This document shows positions 40,169 through 47,898 of a stretch of DNA of 64,000 nucleotides, in pieces; positions within the stretch are counted from its first letter, which is position 1, and the number at the start of each line of letters is the position of its first letter. The stretch is from the NCBI GenBank assembly GCA_024234895.1, contig JACKNJ010000012.1:28068-92067 (forward strand), read 5' to 3'. This DNA comes from Gammaproteobacteria bacterium (GTDB lineage: Bacteria > Pseudomonadota > Gammaproteobacteria > JACKNK01). Below the pieces are notes generated by a model. The model worked only from the letters and a program-made list of their open reading frames with translations, did not search any database and was not told where the DNA came from. The translations under genes were made by a program, and so were the position numbers.

Positions 40169-40678
40169 ATGAACGACCTGGCAACGCACGCAGAGCCACA
40201 GATCGGCCAGTACCTGGGGTTTCGGTTGGCTGGCGAGGAGTACGCGATCAACATCCTGGAGGTCCAGGAAATCAAGGGCTGCCAGCCGGTCACGCGGATT
40301 CCCAACGCGCCGGCGCATGTGCGGGGCGTGATCAACCTGCGCGGGCTGGTGGTGCCGGTCATGGATATGCGCAGCCGCTTCGGGATGCCGCGCCGGGAGG
40401 ATGACCCCGGGACGGTGGTCATCGTCGTCCGTGTCCGTCTTGCCGACGGCACGCGCACCATCGGGCTGGTCGTCGACGCCGTCACCTCGGTGCATGAGCT
40501 CGACAAGGCCGGGTTGCAGGCCGCGCCGGATCTGGGCGCGGGGGTCGACGCCGATTTCATCGAAGGTCTGGTGCCGCTGCCCGAGGGCATGTGCATCCTG
40601 CTCGATCTGCCCACGCTGGTTCGTGACGGCCTGCTTCAGGCCGGGTCGCCGGTCGAGGCGATCGCCGTGGATGCGTGA
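40169..40678 (+). CDS. cheW: Chemotaxis coupling protein CheW
   Basis: CheW links chemoreceptors to the kinase CheA. The 169-residue protein is a single CheW domain: QYLGFRLAGEEYAINILEVQEIKG, RIPNAPAHVRGVINLRGLVVPVMDMRSRFG and GLVVDAVTSVHEL are the conserved strands. It is first in a four-gene plus-strand set (cheW, cheB, cheY, CheC/CheX-type) with 1-79 bp gaps. No cheA or receptor gene is nearby, so it must work with components encoded elsewhere. Confidence 0.95.
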   Translation: MNDLATHAEPQIGQYLGFRLAGEEYAINILEVQEIKGCQPVTRIPNAPAHVRGVINLRGLVVPVMDMRSRFGMPRREDDPGTVVIVVRVRLADGTRTIGLVVDAVTSVHELDKAGLQAAPDLGAGVDADFIEGLVPLPEGMCILLDLPTLVRDGLLQAGSPVEAIAVDA

Positions 40679-40679
40679 C

Positions 40680-41789
40680 ATGAGCGCCGTCTGCGAGGAG
40701 ATGAACTGGCCGTGTCCGTTGCGTGTTCTGGTGGTCGATGATTCGCTTTCGTCGCGGACCCTGCTGACCCAGGTGCTCGAAGCCGATGCCCGCATCCACG
40801 TGGTCGGCGCGGCCGAAGACCCTTACGAGGCGCGCAGGCTGATCAAGGCGACGATGCCCGACCTGCTGGTGCTGGACGTCGAGATGCCGCGCATGAACGG
40901 TGTGCAGTTCCTGCGCAACATCATGCGCCTGCGACCGATGCCGGTGGTCATGGTCAGCGGCGGGAGCGAACACCGCGAGGCGATCCGTGCCGAGGCCCTG
41001 AACGTCGGCGCGGTCGGATTCATTTCCAAACCCTCCTCACAGTTCGCCCAGACCCTGGACAGCTACCGCAAGGAAGTGCTCGACATGGTGCTGCGGACCG
41101 CCAGCACGGTGTTGTCTTACCGGTCCGGTCCAGCGGTCGCCAAGGATGACCAGCTGGGCCTGCTGACCAAGCTCGACGACGAGGAAAAATGTCGTCACCA
41201 ACGCGAGTCGTGGGTGGTCGCGATGGGGGCGTCGACCGGTGGCCCCGAGGCGATGAAGGAAGTGTTGGCGGGGCTGCCGCGTTTCTTTCCGCCGGTGCTC
41301 ATCGCGCAACACATGCCGAAACGTTTCGTGCCCGGCTTCGTCGCCCGTCTCAACGAGAACTCCCCGTTGCATGTCGTTGAAGCCACCGACGGTGCCGCGC
41401 TGGAAGCCGGCGTCGCGTACGTCGCGCCGGGCGATCTGCACCTGCGGGTGGCGAAGCAGGGCAAGGGCTTCCGCTGCGTGCTCGACGACGGTCCGGAGGT
41501 CAACAACCATCGCCCTTCCGTCGATGTGCTGTTCGATTCCGTCGCCTCCGCGGCCGGCGAGCGCGCGCTCGGCGTGCTGCTGACCGGCATGGGCCGCGAC
41601 GGCGCCCGCGGTTTGCGCAACATGCATGACCAGGGTGCTCTGGCCATTGCCCAGGATGCCGCGACATCGACCGTCTGGGGCATGCCGCGCGAGGCGATCC
41701 TGCTGGGCGCGGCCGATCTGGTTCTGCCGCTGTCGCAGATCGCGCCGGCGATGCGCCTGTGCGGGGTCACGCGGCGTCCCGGACGCTGA
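40680..41789 (+). CDS. cheB: Chemotaxis response regulator protein-glutamate methylesterase
   Basis: CheB removes methyl groups from, and deamidates, chemoreceptors after phosphorylation by CheA. The 369-residue protein has a receiver (D20-D21 pocket, phospho-site D66 in LVLDVEMPRMNG), a linker, and the methylesterase with its Ser-His-Asp triad in GASTGGPEAM, IAQHMPKRF and LTGMGRDGARG. The ATG at 40680 lies one base after the cheW stop; an in-frame ATG at 40671 overlaps cheW. Operon partner of cheW. Confidence 0.95.
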   Translation: MSAVCEEMNWPCPLRVLVVDDSLSSRTLLTQVLEADARIHVVGAAEDPYEARRLIKATMPDLLVLDVEMPRMNGVQFLRNIMRLRPMPVVMVSGGSEHREAIRAEALNVGAVGFISKPSSQFAQTLDSYRKEVLDMVLRTASTVLSYRSGPAVAKDDQLGLLTKLDDEEKCRHQRESWVVAMGASTGGPEAMKEVLAGLPRFFPPVLIAQHMPKRFVPGFVARLNENSPLHVVEATDGAALEAGVAYVAPGDLHLRVAKQGKGFRCVLDDGPEVNNHRPSVDVLFDSVASAAGERALGVLLTGMGRDGARGLRNMHDQGALAIAQDAATSTVWGMPREAILLGAADLVLPLSQIAPAMRLCGVTRRPGR

Positions 41790-41867
41790 CGAAAAAACCG
41801 TTCACGTCCTCGCCGGAATGGCCGATTCCACACAACGAATCCCCATCTTCGCAGCGGAGTGACCTTG

Positions 41868-42227
41868 ATGAAGATCCTGATTGCCGACGACAGTCGTGCG
41901 ATGCGCCTGATGATCAGGAAGACGATGCGTGAGGCCGGTCACGGTGGACATTCGTTCATCGAGGCAGGTGACGGCGCGGAAGCGCTGACCATGATCGAGC
42001 GTGAAAAACCCGATTTCGTGCTCTGCGACTGGAACATGCCGAACATGTCCGGCATGGAATTGCTGCTGGCCCTGCGCGGTCGCAACGACACCACCGGGTT
42101 CGGGTTCATCACCACCGAATGCAGCGAGGACGCCCGCCGTGACGCGGAAGCGGCCGGCGCGCGTTTCGTGATCACCAAACCGTTCACGGCGGATTCCTTC
42201 GCCCACGCGATGGACAAGGTGCTCTGA
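41868..42227 (+). CDS. cheY: CheY-like single-domain response regulator
   Basis: A 119-residue stand-alone receiver: D7-D8, phospho-site D54 (VLCDWNMPNMSGMEL), the switch threonine in FITTECS and K in ITKPF. CheY~P normally binds the flagellar switch or competes as a phosphate sink. The DWNMPNMSG block is typical of chemotaxis CheY proteins. The gene for its likely phosphatase starts one base after its stop. A start three codons earlier (GTG at 41859) is less likely. Confidence 0.92.
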   Translation: MKILIADDSRAMRLMIRKTMREAGHGGHSFIEAGDGAEALTMIEREKPDFVLCDWNMPNMSGMELLLALRGRNDTTGFGFITTECSEDARRDAEAAGARFVITKPFTADSFAHAMDKVL

Positions 42228-42228
42228 C

Positions 42229-42762
42229 ATGCCTGGGTCCGCAAAAGACATCCTGCCGCCGGAGATGAACATCGTCCGGATGTTGTTCGGCACCGTGTTC
42301 GGTCGGGATGTGAAGGTCAAGCCGCGCAGCGCGAGCCTGATGATGCCGACCGGGACCGGAGCTCCGGTCGGGCCGTTCGTGGCGGTCTACGGAAACGACC
42401 GACCGACCCCGCTCGGGGTCGTCCTGTTCGATCTGCCGCTCGCGGCGATCACCAGTTGCGCGTTTTCGATGATGCCACCCGGCGTCGTCAACGACGCGGT
42501 GCGCACCGGCAGGCTGGATGAGGTCATGACCGACAACTTCCAGGAGATCATGAATATCTCCTCCCGACTCTTCGGTCGCCCCGATGGCCCGCGTGTGCGC
42601 TTCGAAGGCGGTTACTCGAGCCCGGCCCTGGTGCCCGAGAGGGTGGGGCACATCATCCGCTCGCCGCGTTTCCGGGACGACTGGGAGATCACCGTGCCCG
42701 GCTACGGGTCCGGTGGTATCGCCATCATGACGCCGGAGATCGGCACGGCGGTGGCGCGCTGA
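42229..42762 (+). CDS. CheC/CheX-type CheY-P phosphatase candidate
   Basis: A 177-residue protein related to CheX/CheC by one clear signature: D102-x3-E106-x2-N109-x22-P132 (in TDNFQEIMNISSRLFG and downstream), which matches the D/S-x3-E-x2-N-x22-P phosphatase motif. Glu and Asn are the catalytic residues in characterised members. Its placement directly after a single-domain CheY supports a role in CheY-P dephosphorylation. The rest of the sequence is only weakly familiar, and only one copy of the motif is present, as in CheX. Confidence 0.75.
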   Translation: MPGSAKDILPPEMNIVRMLFGTVFGRDVKVKPRSASLMMPTGTGAPVGPFVAVYGNDRPTPLGVVLFDLPLAAITSCAFSMMPPGVVNDAVRTGRLDEVMTDNFQEIMNISSRLFGRPDGPRVRFEGGYSSPALVPERVGHIIRSPRFRDDWEITVPGYGSGGIAIMTPEIGTAVAR

Positions 42763-42777
42763 TCGGGCAACGCTTCG

Positions 42778-43161
42778 TCAGTGGGGTTTGCGCGGGTGGA
42801 AGAGCACCGGTTGCGCCTTGACGTAGTCGTTCTCGTAGTCGAGATCGATGCTCAGTCCGCCGTCCTCGGTGCTGATCTTGACCTGTTTGAGGTCGGTCTG
42901 ACGGGCGGCCAGATAGCTGCACATCGCGGCGGCCATCTGCTCGTTGCCGGCCTTCAGTGCGGTCGCCAGCTGCGCGGCCACGAATTGCGCGCGCGGCCCT
43001 GAATCCGGATTCGCGATGAACTCGCCGGCGACATCGATACCGTCGTCCATCTTCTCGTCCATCTTGTCCAGATACAGCGCCTGATGGGCCGGCAGCGGCT
43101 TGCGACGGTCGAATTCGAGTTCGGGGTTTCCGTCCAGCAGGACGACGAGCATGTGACTCAT
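42778..43161 (-). CDS. Small hypothetical protein
   Basis: A 127-residue cytoplasmic protein with no recognised domain. Composition is acidic, with a LDKMDEKMDDGIDVAGEFI segment, a helical middle (VAAQLATALKAGNEQMAAAMCSYLAARQ) and a C-terminal KISTEDGGLSIDLDYENDYVKAQPVLFHPRKPH. I chose the ATG at 43161; another lies 9 bases inside. It converges with the chemotaxis set, with 15 bp between stops, and is third in a minus-strand run after ligE and a membrane protein. Confidence 0.65.
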   Translation of the reverse strand: MSHMLVVLLDGNPELEFDRRKPLPAHQALYLDKMDEKMDDGIDVAGEFIANPDSGPRAQFVAAQLATALKAGNEQMAAAMCSYLAARQTDLKQVKISTEDGGLSIDLDYENDYVKAQPVLFHPRKPH

Positions 43162-43255
43162 TGGGCGATCGCTTGGTAATTCGGAACGCCGATCATTGCC
43201 CGGCGACCGGGCACGCAACCACCCCGATTCGGGAGGGTTTCCGCCCGCCTGCGGA

Positions 43256-44422
43256 TCAGCGCTCGCCGAGCAGCTCGATTCCGGCGACCCATTCGAAACC
43301 GAGCGCACCCTTGCCGATCTCGACCCGGTAAACGCTGCGGGAACGGGTGTTGCCGTAGGTCGCCGGCGACACGCTCAACCAGACCGCCTCGGTACGCTGG
43401 CCCCAGGGGGCCAGTCGAACCCGGTAAGCAGGCTGGTCGGTCAACGACTTTTTCGATTTGGCGAGCACGGCGACGGTATGGACCGTGGGCGCCGCCGGAT
43501 CGAGCGCGCCGTTCAAGGTGGAGACCAGTCCCCAGCCCAGGATGGGGAACCCGAGCGCGCCGATCACCATCGCGCCCAGCCATCGCTCGTGCGAGTCGGC
43601 CGCGCCCCGGGTGCGCAGCCAGGCCCAGCGCCCGAAGCCGATGAGCGCGGCGAGCGCGAAGCTGACGCCGGCGCCGATGACCTGCCAGGTATCGACGGGG
43701 GTGAAGACGATGCCGCCCCAGAAGGCCAGCACCGAGCCCAGCAGGGAGAGTGCGAGCGCAAGCCAGACGATGCGGTAATCACGGATTGCCGGTGCGCGCT
43801 TCTCCACCGGCAGCGGCGCGATCAACGGCAGGTTCCCGGCGAGCGCGGCGAGCCGGGGAAGCGTGTCGGCAACCAGCCGGTCCGGCATCGCGTCGATGCC
43901 CTGCCACGGGTCCTGGCGAGCGTCGATGCCGCCCGGGCCGATCTCGATCTCGTCGTAGCCGAGCGCGAACAGCGCGTCCACGGCTTCGCGGCGGCTGGCC
44001 GGCGCGAGGTAGTCGCGCACGAACGCCGCATGGGTCGCGGCGAGCAGGTAGCGGGCATCGAAGTCGGGGATGCCGGTCTCGATCTCGCCGGTCAGACCGG
44101 CGTCCTTGAACAGGCGATGGCGGGGCTGCTCGCGGCGGATCAGCAGGTTTTCAGGGCAGGGCGCGGCCAGCGTGACGTGCAGCACCGACGGCCCCTGCCG
44201 GCGGCTGCGCACGACGAATTCGAAGGCGTGCCGGTCGAGCATGCCGCGCCCGTGGGTGGCGGTCAGCCTGGCGTCGACGCCTTCACCCAGACGCCGGATC
44301 CAGGCGCGGGTCTGACGAAGCGTCATCCACACCAGGAGCAGGCCGAAGGCGAGCCCGGCCGCCATCACGGCGGCGGTGATCAGGGTGGCGATGGCGTCGG
44401 TGCCGAGGTTCGGGAAATCCAT
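43256..44422 (-). CDS. Hypothetical membrane protein
   Basis: A 388-residue protein with an N-terminal membrane helix (IATLITAAVMAAGLAFGLLLVWM), a soluble domain of about 190 residues, two helices in the middle (IVWLALALSLLGSVLAFWGGIVF and VIGAGVSFALAALIGFGRW) and a further one (WLGAMVIGALGFPILGWGLV), followed by a C-terminal soluble beta-rich region with YRVRLAPWGQRTEAVWLSVSP. No catalytic motif is seen. It starts 17 bp after the ligE stop and is probably cotranscribed with it. Confidence 0.7.
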   Translation of the reverse strand: MDFPNLGTDAIATLITAAVMAAGLAFGLLLVWMTLRQTRAWIRRLGEGVDARLTATHGRGMLDRHAFEFVVRSRRQGPSVLHVTLAAPCPENLLIRREQPRHRLFKDAGLTGEIETGIPDFDARYLLAATHAAFVRDYLAPASRREAVDALFALGYDEIEIGPGGIDARQDPWQGIDAMPDRLVADTLPRLAALAGNLPLIAPLPVEKRAPAIRDYRIVWLALALSLLGSVLAFWGGIVFTPVDTWQVIGAGVSFALAALIGFGRWAWLRTRGAADSHERWLGAMVIGALGFPILGWGLVSTLNGALDPAAPTVHTVAVLAKSKKSLTDQPAYRVRLAPWGQRTEAVWLSVSPATYGNTRSRSVYRVEIGKGALGFEWVAGIELLGER

Positions 44423-44439
44423 GGTGGCAGGAAGATAGC

Positions 44440-45267
44440 TCAGGTATCGCCGGGCCGGACGCGCAGGAACACGGGGAAGCGCGGCAGGCCGGAGGCGGTG
44501 AAGCCCTGATGCTTGAAGCTTACGCTGGCCCCGACCGGCGGTGGCGCGGCGCGTTCGGCGTCGCTGAAGCCGGTGCCGATGCGCAGGCGGCGCCCGTCCG
44601 GCAGTTCGACCAGCAGGGCGCCGAGCGAATCGCGCAGTCGGCCGTTGCCGGCGATGTGGCCGACCACGCGCGCTTCCATGTCGGTGAAGCGTTTGAGCTT
44701 GCGCGCGCCGGGATGGCGCCCGGCGGTGTAAGGCAGATCGGGGTCGCGCAGGACCAGCCCCTCGCCGCCGGCGGCTTCGACCGCGTTCCAGCGCGCCAGC
44801 AGATGCGCGCGGTCAAGGCAGGGCGTCTGTTCGATGATGTGCAGATGGGCGCTCGGGTGGGTGTCCAGCCAGTCGCGCAGTCGCGCCAGGCGTTGCGGGA
44901 GGCCGCCATCGGCATGCGGAACCTCGAAGATGTGATAGCCGATCGCGCGCCAGCCTTCGTGGGGTTGGTCGCGGGTGACGATGGAGGCGATGCGTTCGAA
45001 CTCGCCGCGCCCGCTCCACAGCTCGCCATCCAGTTCGAAGGGCGGCAGGGCGGCGGTGAACCAGTCCGGCGCGGCGAAAGGGTTGCCGTTGCGGGACAAC
45101 AGGCGTTTGCCGTCCCACCAGGCGCGCACGCCGTCGAGCTTTTCGCTGAGCAGCCAGCCAGGCGGGCAATCCGTCGCGTCGTCCGGTGTGCTCAGTTGCA
45201 GCAGTTCGGGGGCTGCGTGAACGTTCAGGCTCAGCAGGGTGAGCAGGAGTACGCCGATCCGCTTCAT
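44440..45267 (-). CDS. ligE: Periplasmic ATP-dependent DNA ligase (LigE type)
   Basis: A 275-residue minimal ATP-dependent DNA ligase with a secretion signal (MKRIGVLLLTLLSLNVHAAP). The adenylation lysine is K43 in SEKLDGVRAWW (KxDGxR). Other nucleotidyl-transferase motifs are FELDGELWSGRGEF, GYHIFEVP, GEGLVLRDPD and ARKLKRFTDMEARVVG, and a small OB domain follows. LigE enzymes act outside the cytoplasm on nicked DNA and are linked to DNA uptake and extracellular DNA in other bacteria. I prefer the ATG at 45267, spaced 7 bp from AAAGGG; an ATG two codons upstream is possible. Confidence 0.9.
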   Translation of the reverse strand: MKRIGVLLLTLLSLNVHAAPELLQLSTPDDATDCPPGWLLSEKLDGVRAWWDGKRLLSRNGNPFAAPDWFTAALPPFELDGELWSGRGEFERIASIVTRDQPHEGWRAIGYHIFEVPHADGGLPQRLARLRDWLDTHPSAHLHIIEQTPCLDRAHLLARWNAVEAAGGEGLVLRDPDLPYTAGRHPGARKLKRFTDMEARVVGHIAGNGRLRDSLGALLVELPDGRRLRIGTGFSDAERAAPPPVGASVSFKHQGFTASGLPRFPVFLRVRPGDT

Positions 45268-45390
45268 GGTCATCCCTTTCGGTTACGTGATCCTCGCCGG
45301 AGACCGTAGCGGCTTGTCCGACATCAGGGCAAGGCCGGGGCGCTGCCGACGGAGTCCCTATACTCGCGGGACGCGAAGGTGGAGAACGCG

Positions 45391-46119
45391 ATGAACATGC
45401 GGAGATTCGGGCTGGGTGTGTTGTTGACGCTGATCGCCCAGACCGGCGTTGCGACCGATGAGGCGCCGCTGGTCTGCGCGGGCGGGGATGCCTGGCGACT
45501 GGAAATCGATGCCGGGACGGCCTTGTTCAGCCGCCAGCTCGGCGGCATGGGCGCGGCCCAATGGCGGCTGGTCGGACGGGCCACCGGCACGCCCGAGACG
45601 GGTCTGGTCTGGCGCGGACGCGCGGATGGCGGGGAGGCCGATCTGGTCGCGTTCCTGACGCCGGCGGATGGCCATCTGAATGCCAACCTCGCGCTGCCGG
45701 ACGGCAGCGCCCTGGTCGGTCGATGCGACCCGACCGTGCCGGTCGCCCGTGCCCCCGAGCCGCCGCCCTGGTGGGATCGGGTGCGCGAACTGATGCCGGC
45801 CCTGAACGCCTGCCTGGCCCGTTCCAGTGGCGAGAACGTGCGCGTGACCAAGGCGTGGTGGCGCGACGACGGCCAGATCGGCATGCGTACCCGCAACATC
45901 TACATGGGCTGGTGGGACTGCGTCGCCAGCGCGGATGGGAGCGAGGTCTCCTATTTCGCACCGTTGCCGCAGGACGCGCTGCAACTGCCCGGAGAGGGGC
46001 TGGTGGTGTTCACCGGGGTCGCCAACCGGCAGCCGCCCGGGGCGTGCTATCAGAACCATCAACCGGTCGAATCCGACGATGGCGCGCTGTTGGGGTGGAT
46101 GTCCGACCTGATCTGCTGA
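45391..46119 (+). CDS. Secreted hypothetical protein
   Basis: A 242-residue exported protein with a signal peptide (MNMRRFGLGVLLTLIAQTGVAT, cut before DEAPLVC). The mature part has five cysteines and many tryptophans (PPPWWDRVREL, KAWWRDDGQIGMRTRNIYMGWWDCV), suggesting a disulfide-bonded periplasmic or outer-membrane protein; there is no lipobox. The ATG at 45391 follows GGAG. It diverges from ligE and converges with the BLUF gene. No family is recognised. Confidence 0.65.
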   Translation: MNMRRFGLGVLLTLIAQTGVATDEAPLVCAGGDAWRLEIDAGTALFSRQLGGMGAAQWRLVGRATGTPETGLVWRGRADGGEADLVAFLTPADGHLNANLALPDGSALVGRCDPTVPVARAPEPPPWWDRVRELMPALNACLARSSGENVRVTKAWWRDDGQIGMRTRNIYMGWWDCVASADGSEVSYFAPLPQDALQLPGEGLVVFTGVANRQPPGACYQNHQPVESDDGALLGWMSDLIC

Positions 46120-46128
46120 ACGCGGCGT

Positions 46129-46653
46129 TCAGTCGAGCGCGGCGGCGAGGGCCTCGCGGAGTTCGGGCAGGCGCGCGAGCAGATCGCGGACCACGGCGGG
46201 ATCGTCGAGATCGTTGCGAACGCCGGGCAGCAGACTCAGATCGGTGTCGGTGAGATCGGCGCTGCCCATGGCCCAGCCTTCGAACACGCGCTGATCGACC
46301 ATCTCGTCGAGGATCACCTCGGGCTGGTTGTGACGCGGGTCGCGGCGCAGGCGATCGAGCAGGTCGTCGAGGCTCGCGGCTTCGCCCTCGAGCACCTGCA
46401 GAAACCGACCGTGGCTGTGGATCAGCAGGCCGGTGATGCCGTCCACCGCGTTGAATCCGCGGGCATCGTGCAACAGGTCCAGCAGTTCGCGTCTGCTGAA
46501 CGGGTGGGTGGCTTGGCTTGTGTAGGCAAGTCGGCGGAGTGACACGGCGGCGATTCGGGTCGGGTGGCGACGCAGTTCATGGGGCAACAATTGCGCCGGA
46601 GATGCAACAGCAATCGGCGGCTCGGCACCTCGCATTAGCGTCGTCGTCGGCAT
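46129..46653 (-). CDS. BLUF-domain blue-light photoreceptor
   Basis: A BLUF protein binds FAD and senses blue light through a Tyr-Gln switch. The domain runs from about residue 38: LRRLAYTSQATHPFSRREL (active Tyr about Y44), FNAVDGITGLLIHSHGRFLQVLEG (FAD-contacting Asn and the key Gln), then EMVDQRVFEGWAMGS with the conserved Trp. About 45 residues follow (LLARLPELREALAAALD), with no output domain, so it is a short BLUF that signals by protein contact. The start is uncertain: ATG at 46653 (174 aa) or 46635; longer frames run into a REP repeat. Confidence 0.88.
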   Translation of the reverse strand: MPTTTLMRGAEPPIAVASPAQLLPHELRRHPTRIAAVSLRRLAYTSQATHPFSRRELLDLLHDARGFNAVDGITGLLIHSHGRFLQVLEGEAASLDDLLDRLRRDPRHNQPEVILDEMVDQRVFEGWAMGSADLTDTDLSLLPGVRNDLDDPAVVRDLLARLPELREALAAALD

Positions 46654-46699
46654 CGTGCATCGTCGCCGCCGCCCTGGCGCGCACAACGTTCTCCAGTCC

Positions 46700-46824
46700 G
46701 TAGGGCGGAAGCCGCAGGCGTTCCGCCGGCTGTCGTTTGGATTCACGCCGCCCCACAAGTCTTTCCGAACGTGAGTGGGCGTGCGCACCGCCGTCTGGCG
46801 GAACGCCTGCGGCTTCCGCCCTAC
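46700..46824. repeat. REP palindrome pair, class GTAGGGCGGAAGCC
   Basis: A 28-bp unit at 46700-46727 is repeated perfectly inverted at 46797-46824, with 69 bp between. Each unit begins with GTAG. It lies upstream of the BLUF gene and gives rise to spurious N-terminal extensions of that ORF. Confidence 0.9.
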
Positions 46825-46890
46825 GCGCTGAATAGATCAGGGGTGCCCTGAGAATGGCGGATTGCGGATACGCCTACCCGCGCCCCGGCG

Positions 46891-47283
46891 TCAGCTCAGG
46901 TCCAGCGCGTGCGGCTTCAGTTCCGCCAGCGGCACGATGTCCAGCGCCTTCTGGTTGGTGCGCAGCAGGTAGACCGGGCCGATCACGCCCTCGTCGTAGG
47001 CCAGCTTCCAGTAGGCCGCGACCACGCACCATCGGTCGCCGGGCCGGAGGCCGGGGAAGCCGTACTCGGGCACCGGCGTGATCAGGTCGTTGCCACGGTC
47101 ACGCAGGAAATCGAGGAACTCGCGGGTCATGCGCACGCAGATCGTGTGCGAACCCATGTCCTGCGGGCCGGTCCAGCAGCGGCCATCACGGATGAAGCCG
47201 GTCATCGGGTTGGTGCCGCAGGGCTCCAGCGGCAGGCCGAGCACGTTGAGCTGGCCGTCGTCACCGGTGGTCGATGCACTCAT
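46891..47283 (-). CDS. DUF2237 family protein
   Basis: A 130-residue protein of the widespread DUF2237 family, recognised from NVLGLPLEPCGTNPMTGFIRDG, CWTGPQDMGSHTICVRMT, RGNDLITPVPEYGFPGLRPGDRWCVVAAYW and the C-terminal LDIVPLAELKPHAL. The function of the family is unknown; conserved cysteines and aromatic residues suggest a small ligand pocket. It starts with an ATG overlapping the stop of the Sel1 gene, so the two are coupled. Confidence 0.88.
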   Translation of the reverse strand: MSASTTGDDGQLNVLGLPLEPCGTNPMTGFIRDGRCWTGPQDMGSHTICVRMTREFLDFLRDRGNDLITPVPEYGFPGLRPGDRWCVVAAYWKLAYDEGVIGPVYLLRTNQKALDIVPLAELKPHALDLS

Positions 47284-47588
47284 CGCACGATGCTCAGCTT
47301 GGGGCCCTGGCGCATGCGCACGCTGGCCTGATATTCCTCTTCGCTCATCTGCGCGCCGACCACATTGCGCAGGATGCGCGCATCGACATCGCCCTGCTCG
47401 CAGGCCAGACACAGCCAGTAATGGGCGCGGGCCAGGTCGATCGTCACGCCGCGCCCCTCGGCGTAGATAAGACCCATCGCATATTGGGCATCGACGTTGC
47501 CGTCCAGCGCGTAACGCAGGATGTTGCTGGCGAGTTCGGGGTCGTTCCGCAGCAGTTGCAGTTCGGATAGGTACTGGCTCAGGGACAT
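47280..47588 (-). CDS. Short Sel1-repeat protein
   Basis: A 102-residue protein built around Sel1-like helices: LASNILRYALDGNVDAQYAMGLIYAEGRGVTIDLARAHYWLCLACEQGDVDA contains one full repeat and part of a second. Such repeats bind other proteins. It has no signal peptide. It is first in a two-gene operon with the DUF2237 gene (4-bp overlap). Confidence 0.8.
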   Translation of the reverse strand: MSLSQYLSELQLLRNDPELASNILRYALDGNVDAQYAMGLIYAEGRGVTIDLARAHYWLCLACEQGDVDARILRNVVGAQMSEEEYQASVRMRQGPKLSIVR

Positions 47589-47898
47589 GGTTCCACGGCT
47601 CGGTTAGACGAGACACGAATCTTCCCTGAGATCAGGTCGGTTGCTTGCCCATAGCTGGTAGGCAAATAGTCGACAACATGCCCCGGGCGCCCGGTGCGCG
47701 AATCCGGGATCATGTTTCCAGCGAGCCGACCGATATTCACATTTGATCTGGCAGATGACCGGGCTCATGCGTTCTGTCATTCCAACACTGGCGGTTACAT
47801 GGCGATATCACCGCTGCTTCCATTGAATGACACCTTGGCGAGGTCACAAGTCGGGGTTGCGCGGCATCGCGCCGTGGCGCTGTTGCAGGGGACAATGA
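47589..47898. other. Divergent intergenic region before the hybrid kinase
   Basis: About 310 bp between the Sel1/DUF2237 pair (minus) and the hybrid kinase (plus). It should contain both promoters, but I see no clear sigma-70 pair. A GGGCGCCC palindrome lies at about 47685-47692. No RNA gene or convincing ORF is visible. Confidence 0.4.

Noticed and set aside
46654..46788. Longer N terminus for the BLUF protein
   Set aside because: The extra residues are read from a REP unit and its flank, and have no BLUF similarity.
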